From Marsupella aquatica (Eukaryota > Marchantiophyta): a DNA stretch of 64,000 bases. Location: the NCBI GenBank assembly GCA_973895155.1, contig OZ316894.1, positions 19,158,001-19,222,000 of the forward strand, in the 5' to 3' direction. Below are positions 54,472 to 64,000 of the stretch, piece by piece. The translations under genes and the position numbers were made by a program. Below the pieces are notes generated by a model. It saw nothing but the letters and a program-made list of their open reading frames with translations, was not told where the DNA came from and ran no database searches. The stretch's first letter is position 1. Each line of letters begins with the position of its first letter.

Positions 54472-54892
54472 TGTTGAGCATAGACGACGATCGCAACGGC
54501 AAGCCCATGAACCATCCAACGCACAATAGTCGACACAAGAGATACGTGGTTCACCTCCTTGAGGCTACGTCCACGGGAACACACAAGAGAGCTTTACTGA
54601 ACTCTAAGCCCGTCAGCTATACCGAGTCTCCACAGTGTAAGCTCTCCCTATCTCTCAAGTGGCTCCATAACAATGAGCCTTGGTTCTACCTCTCCAAGCA
54701 CACATGCCTCTTATGATATAGTGTGCAACTTAGTTGTACCTAACCACATAGTTGTACCTAATCACGTAGTTGTACCTAACCACATAGTTATACCTAATCA
54801 CGTAGTTGTACCTAACCACGTAGTTGTACCAACCCACGTTGTTGTACCAACCACGTCATACCTAACCTAGACGTAAGAGTAAATACCCAACA
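54472..54892 (-). repeat. 5' LTR of the copia element
   Basis: 421 bp, with terminal TGTTG/CAACA. It contains the U3 repeat array at 54725-54863 and a TATA-like box next to it. It would drive transcription leftward. Confidence 0.98.
54711..54720 (-). promoter_or_regulatory. TATA-like box in the copia 5' LTR
   Basis: TATATCATAA on the minus strand lies just downstream of the 18-bp repeat array and upstream of about 240 bases of R-U5. Position and composition fit the LTR promoter; the start site is not shown. Confidence 0.5.
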
Positions 54893-54897
54893 TTCTC
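54893..54897. repeat. Target site duplication, right copy (TTCTC)
   Basis: Matches 48204-48208 exactly. Confidence 0.95.
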
Positions 54898-57413
54898 AAA
54901 CTTGATAAGTCTTCACAATGTCTTAAGGAAACTGGACCCTTCATGACAACCCCTTCATGCCAATATACCATTTTGGGTAAGTGTCTCAGTATACCAATAA
55001 TCTCAATTTCCATTGCTTTCAACGTTGCAATTTTCCAATGTCACAACAAACCAATGGCAGGTCACAATGATATTATATTGTACTGAGCAAATCTCTAATG
55101 GGAAATTGAACCCCAAACTGCAGGTGCAACCTTCCAAGCAGAGAACCTTCCCCCCTTAACCTACCCACTATCCCTACACCCAGCCCCCATCCCAATGCTC
55201 CCATCCACTCCAAGAACACAAACAAAAAATTGAAAGAGAATTGAAAAAATTTACCAATTCCTTTGAAAGGGCTCCTTAGTAGGCCCATCTCCACTATAGT
55301 GTGTCCCAGGAAATCTGGGTGAAGATCTGGGTTCAGTCTTCACCCTGAAAAGAGATTTTCTTATTAAGTAGTTTCCTTTTTTCCTCTCACTAGACTGGCC
55401 CCTGTCATAGCAGCAGGAAGTACTTCCTCATCATTAGAGGACAACATTACCACCTCTACCACATCTTCCATCTTCTCCTTCCCCTTTCTCACACCTGCAA
55501 TATTTTACTCCTCCAACAAGTTAATAGTTTCAATAAAATTTATCATGCTTTGGAATCCTCTGTCTATCCTTCAAAGGTACATAGGGTTCACCAAGGGGAT
55601 CACCAAATGTTACTCCCTTGTCAGGAATAATAGAATCTATGAGACTGTCATCAAAACAAACTCTTCTATCACATTATGTCTTCACTTTGAATCTCTTCAA
55701 AGAGCTCCTTTGGGGCGAGAGCTCTATCTCTGTACTCCTAAGGGTCAATTCTTGGTCCTCTGCAAGCTCAGAATCAATGTGATATCTTTCCTAAGTGCCA
55801 CTTCTAGGTTTTCTTACAAAAACTTCCTTCGATCTCACATTTAGTCACATTACAAGGATAACAATGCATTTCCAAAGGCATGTCATCGTGATTTTTCCAT
55901 GCCAATGGTATTATCCAACTAGAAGAAAGTATAAAAATACAGATTTAACCATTTGAATCAATGTAGAGACAAAAGTAGCATGCAAAGGTCTTTTAGTTAT
56001 ATGTTTGTATCAAACACATATTCTCTCTACAACATTTTTGTTAGTCAATGTCACTTTGGATTTTAGATTTGCACATCCATAGATTGAATGAAGTTGTTTC
56101 CCTGCCATCACATCTTCATCAGAGATATTAAACATTGCATGCTGGAAGTGAGCCATGCCCATACCTGTCAAACAATAACTAATCATTTATTTGAGTGTGC
56201 AACTGCCTCTTAGTAAGGTTTTTACACGTAACTTTCCTTGCAGGATTCATATTTTTCACCCCCTGCCAGCCCATATATTTTTGTACAAGCAAACCAAATG
56301 ATCTAGCAGATTTTGTTATGGCCCTCACCACCATTTGCATGTGCAAATGACTCTCTAGCTCTCCTCTCTCTAATTATGCTACAAGACCAAATATGCAATG
56401 GTCTCTTATCAATCCATTCATAAGATTCAGTTCTTCAGCATGAACATATGTACCAAGGTACCCTAGTGTAATGCTCAGTTCCATGACATTGTCCATCAAA
56501 GAGACGTCCTCCTCTTGCACAACAACACAAGCTTTACGCATCAAAGAAGCCATGTAAGATGGGCACACAGTTCACAAGAAGTTGCACAAATACAGTCATG
56601 AAGCTCAAACAAAAACACAGGATAGATATCATCAACCTTCACAATAAAATACACCTTCCCCTAGACTCAACAACAACTTCGTCCTTCCCTATCAGTCTGC
56701 TCTATTTGTTCGAGTATTTTAAATGGACCTGCCAGAAGTCTCTCTTTTCCTTGGCAACAAGCTACCCAACAGAACTCAATGTCTCTAACACAATGAGAGG
56801 TTGTTGCCTCAATTAATGTTCTCTAAAATAAAATTACCAATGTCCAATGTTGTGTAAGGCAAAATATAAGAGTCGTCCTTTGGGAGCTGTGACTTGACAC
56901 AGGACATTAGAGCCATAAACTGAGCCAGCAAGTTCAGATATATATAGTTCAAACAGAGCAAGTTCAGACAAAGTCAAACCGTTAGAGGACAAACACTGGC
57001 AAAACTCAACCAAAAATACAGCAATCAAGATTGTTAGAGGAACCAAGCATGAATGAAGGTGACTGTTAGATTGAAGCAAACTTTAGAACCAAGCCAAGAG
57101 CATTGTTAGCATTGCACTGAAGCCTTCTGGCCAGAATTGAAGGAGACAACCATAGCCAAAAGCACTGTTAGAGTGTAGGCCAAGCACATTTACAGCAATT
57201 ATAGCACAGACCGAGAACTGTTAGCACATGTACAACGACAACACAGACTAAGCACAGTTAGAGCAATCTGAACTGATGATGAATGAATGAGAATCGAGCA
57301 GGCAACCAAACATTGCAACAGCACTAGACTACAAAAAGGAAGCAATGAACCGGCTGAGAGCAATCCAAGTGGGAGCGATGCTGCTATATATGGTGAAACG
57401 TCAGTGAATCGGG
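54898..57413. other. No recognisable gene
   Basis: ORFs such as 55545-55844 (plus) have no known domain. From about 56860 the sequence passes into purine-rich words built on GAGCA and GTTAGAG, the edge of the minisatellites that follow. Confidence 0.5.
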
Positions 57414-57772
57414 CAATCTGAGCCAAACACTGATGTCTGAGCACTGAAGAAGACACCAGACAGCACCAACCAAGCACTTAAGAACACACAATGCCAACTT
57501 GAGCATTGAAGAGACAGATCAAGAGCACTGAATGCAAGAGCTTAGCACCAAGTGAGAACCAAAACTGAGAGCACTAAACAAGAGAGTGCAACGATCTGAG
57601 CCAACACTGATGTCCGAGCACTGAAGAAGACACTAGACAACACCAACCAAGCACTAAAGAAGACCCGAGACAACACCGCTTGAGCACTGAAGAAACTGAT
57701 TGAGAGCACTGACTGAATGAGAGAGACGAGCACCAAGTGAGAACCAAAACTGAGAGCACTAAACAAGAGAGT
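57414..57772. repeat. 178-bp tandem repeat, two copies
   Basis: Units start at about 57416 and 57594. Both contain ATCTGAGCC, ACACTGATGTC, GAGCACTGAAGAAGACAC, CACCAACCAAGCACT, AAGTGAGAACCAAAACTGAG and AGCACTAAACAAGAGAGT. Shorter versions of the same words continue to about 57880. Confidence 0.85.
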
Positions 57773-58460
57773 ACAGCATCAAGTGAGAACCAATACTGAG
57801 AGCATTGGATGAGAGAGCGCAACAGGAGAGAGCCCAACACCGAGTGAGACCACTTCATTGAGACAAGAGGACTGAATGTAAGAGCACATAATGAGAGTGA
57901 GCCAAAGAGCAAGTAATTGTGTCCTTCCCCAACACCAAATGCCAAGGGTTTCCTCTCCAAAACTCCCCAAGACCTTTAGGGCTCTAGCAAGACAAAATGG
58001 TTCCCACCTCCCTCATTGTATTGGATTACATTCCAGGTATTCAACCTCCAAAGTACCTGGAACTTTGATCATCCTCCACAGACAGCCACAACACTTGATT
58101 CAACTCCATCACATTGGGCAGCATCAAACAGTACAGCGATCGAGAGCATTGAGATCAGCATCAAGAGTGACAACATTGAGAGCATGGCAACAGAGCAGCA
58201 TCAGCAAGCAAGACTAGAGCATCAAGAGCAAGTTGTGAGTGAGAGCGCAGCAGGGTCCAACAACATCAAATCCAGCAGCATCAAGTCCAGCAGCCACCAA
58301 GCAAGCCATAGAGTGAGACGAGAGCATCAAGAGCAGCATCGAGAGTGACATCAAGAGCAGCAGCATCAGCAAAAGCGAGACGACAACATCAGCAGCACGC
58401 GATACAGCATCAAGAGCAAGTTGTGAGTGAGCACGCAAAATAGTCCAGCATCATTGAATG

Positions 58461-58783
58461 AGCCTCTATCAATCAAGTCCAGCAGCCACCAAGCCAACAC
58501 CCACAGCAGCTTGAGCTTTCAAAGGAGCCCCAACAACATCAATCGAGTCCAGCAACATCAAGCAACATTGAGCAGCATCGAGTGAGCCTCTATCAATCGA
58601 GTCCAGCAGCCACCTGTCCAAGCCAACATCCACAGCAGTTTGAGCTTTCAAAGGAGCCCCAACAGCATCAATCAAGTCCAACAGCATTGAGCAGCACCGA
58701 GTGAGCGGGCGAGTGAGCCTCTATCAATCGAGTCCAGCAGCCACCAAGCCAGCAGCCAAAGCAGCTTGAGCTTTCAAAGGAGT
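58461..58783. repeat. Tandem repeat of about 125-130 bp, three copies
   Basis: Units start with AGCCTCTATCAATC at 58461, 58585 and 58716. Each holds GTCCAGCAGCCACC, CAGCAG(C/T)TTGAGCTTTCAAA and GGAG. The sequence around it (58140-58440) is built of related AGCATCAAGAGCA words. Confidence 0.9.
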
Positions 58784-58789
58784 GCCATC

Positions 58790-60644
58790 AGACATCGAGG
58801 GAGATTGAGTTCAGCAGCCCTTTGCCAGCATCATCGAGAGCTAAAGAGCAAACGAGCAAGATTGAGTTCAGCCAGCCCTTCGCCAGCCCTCACCAACCCT
58901 TGCTTTTCATTAGCCAGCCCTTCGCCAGCCCCTTGCTTTTCACTCAATAGCCCTTCTGTGATTGGTTGTCTTCGACTGGACATTCCTAACATGCCACGAG
59001 CCCTTGCCCTTGCCCTTCGCGAGCCAGCCCTTTGCGAGCCCTTGCCCTATACGCTTTTCAAAATGTATACCTGATGTCACTGGATACCCTTGACACCTAG
59101 TGCCTTGGATACCCCTGTGCTATGGTATACCCATCCCTTTGGATACTCATCCCCTTGCCCCCACTGCATAGGGAGCTTTTTTATCTCCTGTATAGGACAA
59201 ATTAACATTTTTTGTTCCACGATGAGTATGCTATATGGTGAACACAGCTTTCAGTATTTTGTCTTATTCAAACTACTTCATTTTGTTGTGTATCTTTATT
59301 TCAATGTTTCTTAACGAATTCATGTCTAGTATAGTTTAGATTCTGAATCTATACTGGCACTCTATAAAATTTTTAATCTTTGCTATATTTAAGAGCATCC
59401 ACCCTTTAACAAAGCTCATGGAATTTCTAGCCCTTATTCTCATGAGTGAAGGAGAAATTATCTGAATAATGTGCACTGCTTGTGTCTTTAAGTTCTCCTC
59501 ATGGTTGTTTACTGAATTTATCCTTTTACCTAAAGTAAGTACATAAGTATCTCTACTCGTGTACATTAGCACAGCCCAATACCATAAACTTGAACTTTTC
59601 CTGATCATTATTACTTTTCTTTACATGTGTACTTTTACTCTTGGACTTTATTTGCGCAACTTTTCAATATCATAGACTTGTACTTTTCCTAGTCTATATG
59701 TCCCTTTTATATTTGCCACAAAAAATTGGATCACCTGCATATCACTAAAAACAAAAAATGAAGCATGTTCCAAGATGAACAATAGGGTAACCCATCCCCA
59801 AGAGCTGTAATTCCCTAGGGTGCTGAGCCATTATCCCCAAGTGGAGATGAATTATGGAGCGTAAAGCTTGAGTGAGCCTGAGTGAATTTTTACACAGCAT
59901 TCAGTTCAGCTTCATGCAAGAAAAGTTTCATACGCGTCAGCTTCTGCCATTTGCACTTTACACTATTTCTCATTCAAATTTTATAATCCCCAAGCCAGGC
60001 TGGCCAAGTGGTTCACTGGCTTCACTAGCCGGGTAATGCACCATAACTTTGTACACACATATGAGGGAAAAATTCATTCAGGAAAGGTTTTCTGTGTAGG
60101 GTACCCATCCCAAAGAGGTGGTGTAGTGTACTCTATTTGCTTAGTGTATATAATTATTAAATATAGGGTAAAGAGTTAGTTTCTAACTTTAGTATACTAT
60201 ATATAGATATTTTAGAGCCTAACCTACTCAGGTTACTCTATCTTATTGACATGTTTCATGTGTATGTTTGTTTCAAAAATTATTTATATAAAGCTTATCC
60301 TTTGTTATTTTGAACTTTGAAATTATTTTTACCCCCTTCTTAATGTTTTTCATTTTTTAGAGGCTCTCTTTAGGTCTAATTAATTTTAAATTTCAATCTT
60401 GACCATTTCTTGTTAGATTGAATATGTTTTTTTATTCTTATATTCAAATTATATTAAATTGATTTTTCATATGGTATGGATACCTAGACTCTTAGCTATT
60501 TATTTCCAAGAGTGTCATGGAATCCAAGGTATGTGAGATATAAAAAATGCCCGTGACCAAAGGGGTTTGGTCACAAAGGCTGACCTACTCTTATAATTTG
60601 AAACTTGTGAGTGATTAGTTATTGTTACAAATACATGAATGTTT
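58790..60644. other. No recognisable gene
   Basis: From 58860 to 59060 there is a CCAGCCCTT-rich low-complexity stretch. After that the DNA is AT-rich. A GGCCAAGTGGTTCACTGG word near 60006 resembles a polymerase III A-box, but no B-box was found. Confidence 0.5.
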
Positions 60645-60710
60645 CATCAGTATAGTGAGCACTCTTGCGAGGGGAAGGTCTTGGGTTCAAAACTCGGGTC
60701 CTAAAATGCT
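60645..60710 (+). other. tRNA-like relic
   Basis: AGTATAGTGAGCACTC resembles the A-box and GGGTTCAAAACTC the B-box of a tRNA, with suitable spacing. The acceptor stem does not pair, so this is a relic or a SINE head rather than a tRNA gene. Confidence 0.35.
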
Positions 60711-61318
60711 TTGACCCGAATTTGACTCGCAATAGTACAAAAACATGATAAGTTGGGGTTGCATTTAAATTTGAGAAAAATTAATAAATGCAAGGACAAG
60801 ATAATTCATTATAATATGATACCTCAAAATAATATAAGCTTAAAATAGAATACATGTAAGTTTTTATTTGATAGAGAAAAAAATGTATCAAAACCTAAAT
60901 GTATCTAAAATACTATATAACTTAAATTAACCCTAAAGTGTCCACTACCTAATCTGAAATAAATCATAAAGAATTTTGTCTTTTTCTCCTCTCATCGTCA
61001 ACCTTTTGTTGACGGTTGACGTATATACAAACCAACATCTAAAGGATGAACACACTCGTAGGCAAAATATTTCTCAAATACTATATTGCACAATTTTTTT
61101 ACGCGCGACACCGCTACATAGTTGAGTCCAATTGCAAATTTTGAACTACTCAAGTCAAGTATTGTTTTTTCAACAGTTGCACCTTGCGCCTTGTGAAGTG
61201 TAGGTTATAGCATCTGCAAGAACCAAAGGAAATTGTTTACTCGATAATGATTACGGACCCCCATTAAGGGTCTCTTGCAAATTCTCTGCCATGAGGTAGC
61301 GCCACATCATCACAACTA

Positions 61319-61379
61319 GCCACAAACAGGAATGATCCTACTTTTAACAATAACAAACGTGCACATTCCTGTTTGTGGC
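61319..61379. repeat. Perfect 16-bp inverted repeat (hairpin)
   Basis: GCCACAAACAGGAATG at 61319-61334 pairs without mismatch with CATTCCTGTTTGTGGC at 61364-61379 across a 29-base loop. Confidence 0.95.
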
Positions 61380-61620
61380 AAAAGCAACATAATTTTTGGG
61401 GCGCCATGCCGTAAATACTAAATGTAAAAAAAACCAAACTACAAAGGAAGAGATGTCATTTAGTAAAACAAAGTTACCATTTTGATGTTTGTCAAAGATA
61501 TATCAATGTTTTATATCAAAATTTTTGTATTTTTTAATTGTTTACAAGTTTGAAAAAATCAATCGATAGAAATGTACATAATTAAAACCCATTTGGCTTC
61601 ACATTGTAAAACTAAATAGT

Positions 61621-62110
61621 AAATCTCCTTAGTACTTGATAAAATTTTCCAATGTTTGATTCATTGGAAAATTCAAGATCAAGATTTAGAAACTCGTGAT
61701 CTCTTTAGTAATGTCTTAATAAAATCTCTCAATGTCACTCATTAGAAAGCTAGAGTAAAATTAAAAACTCATCATCTGCTTAGTACTTGACAAAATCTAT
61801 CAATGTTAGGTTCATTGGAAAGCTAGAGAAATTTGGATAGTCATGATCTCCCTATTTCTTGACAAATAATCTCAATGTCACACATTAGAAAGCTAAAAAG
61901 ATTGAAAACCTCCTGATCTCTTGAGCACCGTGACAAAATTAGACATAAAATTTTGTAAATATCAGACTCAATGTTAGAAAGCCAAAAGAATTCATGAACT
62001 CATAATCAAAATTTCTTGTACTAACACTCATTGGAAAGGCAAAGATATTCAAAAACTCATATGGAACTTGACAAAATTTGTCAATTTGAGGCTCATTGGA
62101 AACCCTTTCT
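61621..62110. repeat. Degenerate tandem array, about 75-bp unit, six to seven copies
   Basis: Units begin with (G/C)ATCTCC-like words at about 61622, 61698, 61773, 61845 and 61915, with one or two weaker units after. Each holds TTAGTACTTGACAAAAT, CTCAATGT and CATTGGAAAGCTAGA or a variant. The array lies between the two helicase blocks. Confidence 0.8.
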
Positions 62111-62965
62111 CGATTAAGAGATATCACAATCTCGTCACCGTCACAAACTTAGCCGCTACAAATTGACTTCTTTGATTACGTCACCATCGCTTGTCCACAA
62201 TGCTTGCTTCCCGGCTTGAATTGTTCGCATCTCTTAGATAGTCTTCAACTAAAGCTCACTCTGAACACAGGTTGACGCCAAATGCAGCCTCTATGTCAAA
62301 GAAACAATTGTTGGTCTTCCCCTCACACCATTAGCTTTTTTAAATAAAAATAACCACAAATCCTTTGTTTGAAGTGACGACTCGTTCGTTTTGTGTGAAC
62401 ATGCTTCCCACCAAATTGACAAGCGCTCTTTTGCCAACAGCTGAGTGTTGTGCTCTAGTCTGTCTTGTGGCGGTAACGTTCAATGTAACTCACAAACAAT
62501 CAATGAAGAATGGTTGAAAAATTATTTCTCCAATGTGTAAGCAAAACCTATAACAAAACTCAATTCCTCCACATTGAACCTTCTGTTTGATTAATCTCTA
62601 TCTTTTGAGCATTTGTTTTTTTACGAGCACACACCAACACCATCGGGAGACTCAAAACCGTTGGTTACCGCCTTGATGAAAATTGATTTCACTTAATCAC
62701 ACAAACATTCCTTGGATAAACATGGGGGTCCACGGATTAATTTCCGTCCATGTGATGTCTCTTTCTCCCATGTGGCCATAGATGGAGGTATTGGAACCAA
62801 TGGTATTCCGTTTGTAGTATGCCAACATGTAGGGCCTTTATAACTTTTCATAGCTACAAAAATGATATTGGGCAAATTGTTAGTGGCATCCAAAGGATCC
62901 AACCATACAAGATCATGCACAACCCCAGTATTTCCATTCACAAGACCCTCTTGAAAAATGAGCAA

Positions 62966-64000
62966 GAAATCTAGAAAAAGGAATAAAGCAGTTTTTTAAT
63001 GTTGACCCCCTCTTGCAAGATAAAAGAAAGATTTATAAAACCTGAAATTTCTCCCTTCTTTGACTTTTTTGCTCCTCCCCTTAAAAGACCCTTAAACCAT
63101 CCATAGCTCCCCACTTCTAAGATAGAATGTAGGGGTCAGCTAGTTCAATACACTCAACTAGCGTCTGCCCCCTCTAGCAAGAAAAAAATACAAACAAAGA
63201 CCATTTTGAAAATCTCTCCCTTAAATACCCTTAAACCTCTCAACAATTAAAGAAAAATTCTTTAAACCCATTTCTCCTGTTAAAGTAATCCCCCATCCAG
63301 GCCAAAAAATAAATATGTCTCTTTTTGTCTTTTTGATTTTCCCCTTCTTTAAAATACCCTTGATCCTCTATCCATTTTAACTCTCAAAGAAAATCAAATA
63401 ATGAGATCAACCATGGGGCATGCTCCTTCCTCATCGTTTTTTTCTAAACAAAAAAGAAACCCTTTTAAAAATCTTTTCGAGGTGATCACCCCAAAACAAA
63501 AAGGAAGCCCCTTTAAGAGTCGTATATTTTCAAGGTGACCAACTACACCTAAAGGGAAATATATAAAAGCATTAAGAAATTCTAAGAAGTAAAAGACAAA
63601 AACACTAAATGGTGAGAGAATCAAGTACACACTTACATTGAGGGGGGAGCATTTAATGTACTTTCATTTGTGTGTAATGCAATATACTATGTAGTATGTA
63701 CACCCCAATACCCCATGGTTGAGTACTGTATACAATCCAAAGAGTGTTAATCTGAGTGAGAATATTATGACCAAAGTATATTTTTGTGCCTCCATAAGTA
63801 TGAGGAGAAAATTGTATGCGGAGAAACTGTATGCAGAGAAAATACTTTGGAGGCATTTTTTGCCCCCCATCACATAACTGAACTGAAAGTTCAGCCAACA
63901 ATTGACCCCTTTCCCGCTTAACTAGAGCTCAGACTTCTGTTTCCTAAGTTATGGTCTTGAGTAACTTATGAGTAACTTATGTGTCGCTAACCTAAATCAT
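62966..64000. other. No recognisable gene
   Basis: AT-rich. The minus-strand ORFs at 63394-63630 and 63653-63901 show no domain. The helicase relic would continue here on the minus strand, but no Walker motif was found. Confidence 0.45.

Larger units (their letters stand above)
48209..54892 (-). mobile_element. Complete Ty1/copia retrotransposon
   Basis: A 6684-bp element on the minus strand. Two 421-bp LTRs (48209-48629 and 54472-54892) begin TGTTG and end CAACA and differ at two positions, both transitions. The element has a PBS for initiator tRNA-Met, a polypurine tract, a gag ORF and a pol ORF in the order protease - integrase - RT - RNase H. A perfect TTCTC target duplication flanks it. 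The near-identity of the LTRs marks a recent insertion. Structural defects are one in-frame TGA between gag and pol and an altered protease active site. Confidence 0.98.
60998..62965 (-). pseudogene. Decayed PIF1-like (Helitron-type) helicase
   Basis: Two separated blocks on the minus strand. Block 1 (62965-62693) contains GLVNGNTGVVHDLVW, then LPNIIFVAMKSYKGP and LVPIPPS, the stretch between the helicase core motifs typical of PIF1-like helicases. Block 2 (about 61203-60998) reads HKAQGATVEKTILDL, then FAIGLNYVAVSRVKKL, which covers motifs V and VI, and ends at a stop on 60998-61000. PIF1-like helicases unwind DNA and are also the helicase half of Helitron transposons. The 1.5 kb between the blocks holds a tandem array and a hairpin and could be an intron or an insertion. 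A TAA lies three codons before the HKAQG block. The upstream helicase motifs (Walker A and B) were not seen in the window. Confidence 0.7.

Noticed and set aside
60645-60710. A functional tRNA gene
   Set aside because: A- and B-box-like words are present, but the acceptor and anticodon stems do not pair.

Overview
The window looks like a repeat-rich nuclear segment of a land plant. The evidence is one VQ-motif protein gene, a Ty1/copia element primed by initiator tRNA-Met, and a background of LTR, LINE, SINE, MITE and helicase-type transposon relics separated by long AT-rich DNA. A non-seed plant (bryophyte or lycophyte) or close streptophyte relative is my guess from the compact VQ gene and the type of gypsy element; this is inference and no marker here proves it.

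Layout. 1-2.0 kb: old repeats. 2.0-3.8 kb: GC-rich modular repeats leading into a large Ty3/gypsy-type retrotransposon (coding body 4130-11254). Its polyprotein reads Gag (two CCHC knuckles) - aspartic protease - C5 cytosine DNA methyltransferase - reverse transcriptase - RNase H - integrase - PHD finger. It is one continuous frame broken only by two in-frame stops (TAG at 4328, TAA at 9854). This element is the most striking object in the window. 11.3-22.3 kb: GC-rich tail of that element, then repeats, a tRNA-derived SINE with target duplication, a MITE and a CACTA-like fragment. 22.3-25 kb: the only convincing host gene, an MKS1-like VQ protein (23692-24447) with a long ATG-free leader and an unusual 3' repeat array. 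25-31 kb: CpG-rich DNA with small duplications and no recognisable gene. 31.4-39.6 kb: two LINE relics on the minus strand, each carrying a MITE of one family, plus a further MITE copy; all three of these MITEs have perfect 8-bp target duplications. 39.6-48 kb: no recognisable gene. 48209-54892: a complete, young Ty1/copia element on the minus strand with 421-bp LTRs differing at two positions, a perfect 5-bp target duplication, PBS and PPT, and a gag and pol split by one in-frame TGA. 55-60 kb: complex minisatellites. 60.6-63 kb: a tRNA-like relic and a decayed PIF1-like (Helitron-type) helicase on the minus strand.

How the parts relate. The host gene sits in CpG-rich sequence (43 CpG by hand count in 23881-24480), while both LTR elements are CpG-poor (9 in 8281-8880, 6 in 49801-50400). 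That fits long-term cytosine methylation and deamination of transposons. In that setting, a retrotransposon carrying its own methyltransferase and a histone-reading PHD module suggests an element that may mark its own DNA and choose its chromatin target; the activity itself is not shown by sequence alone.
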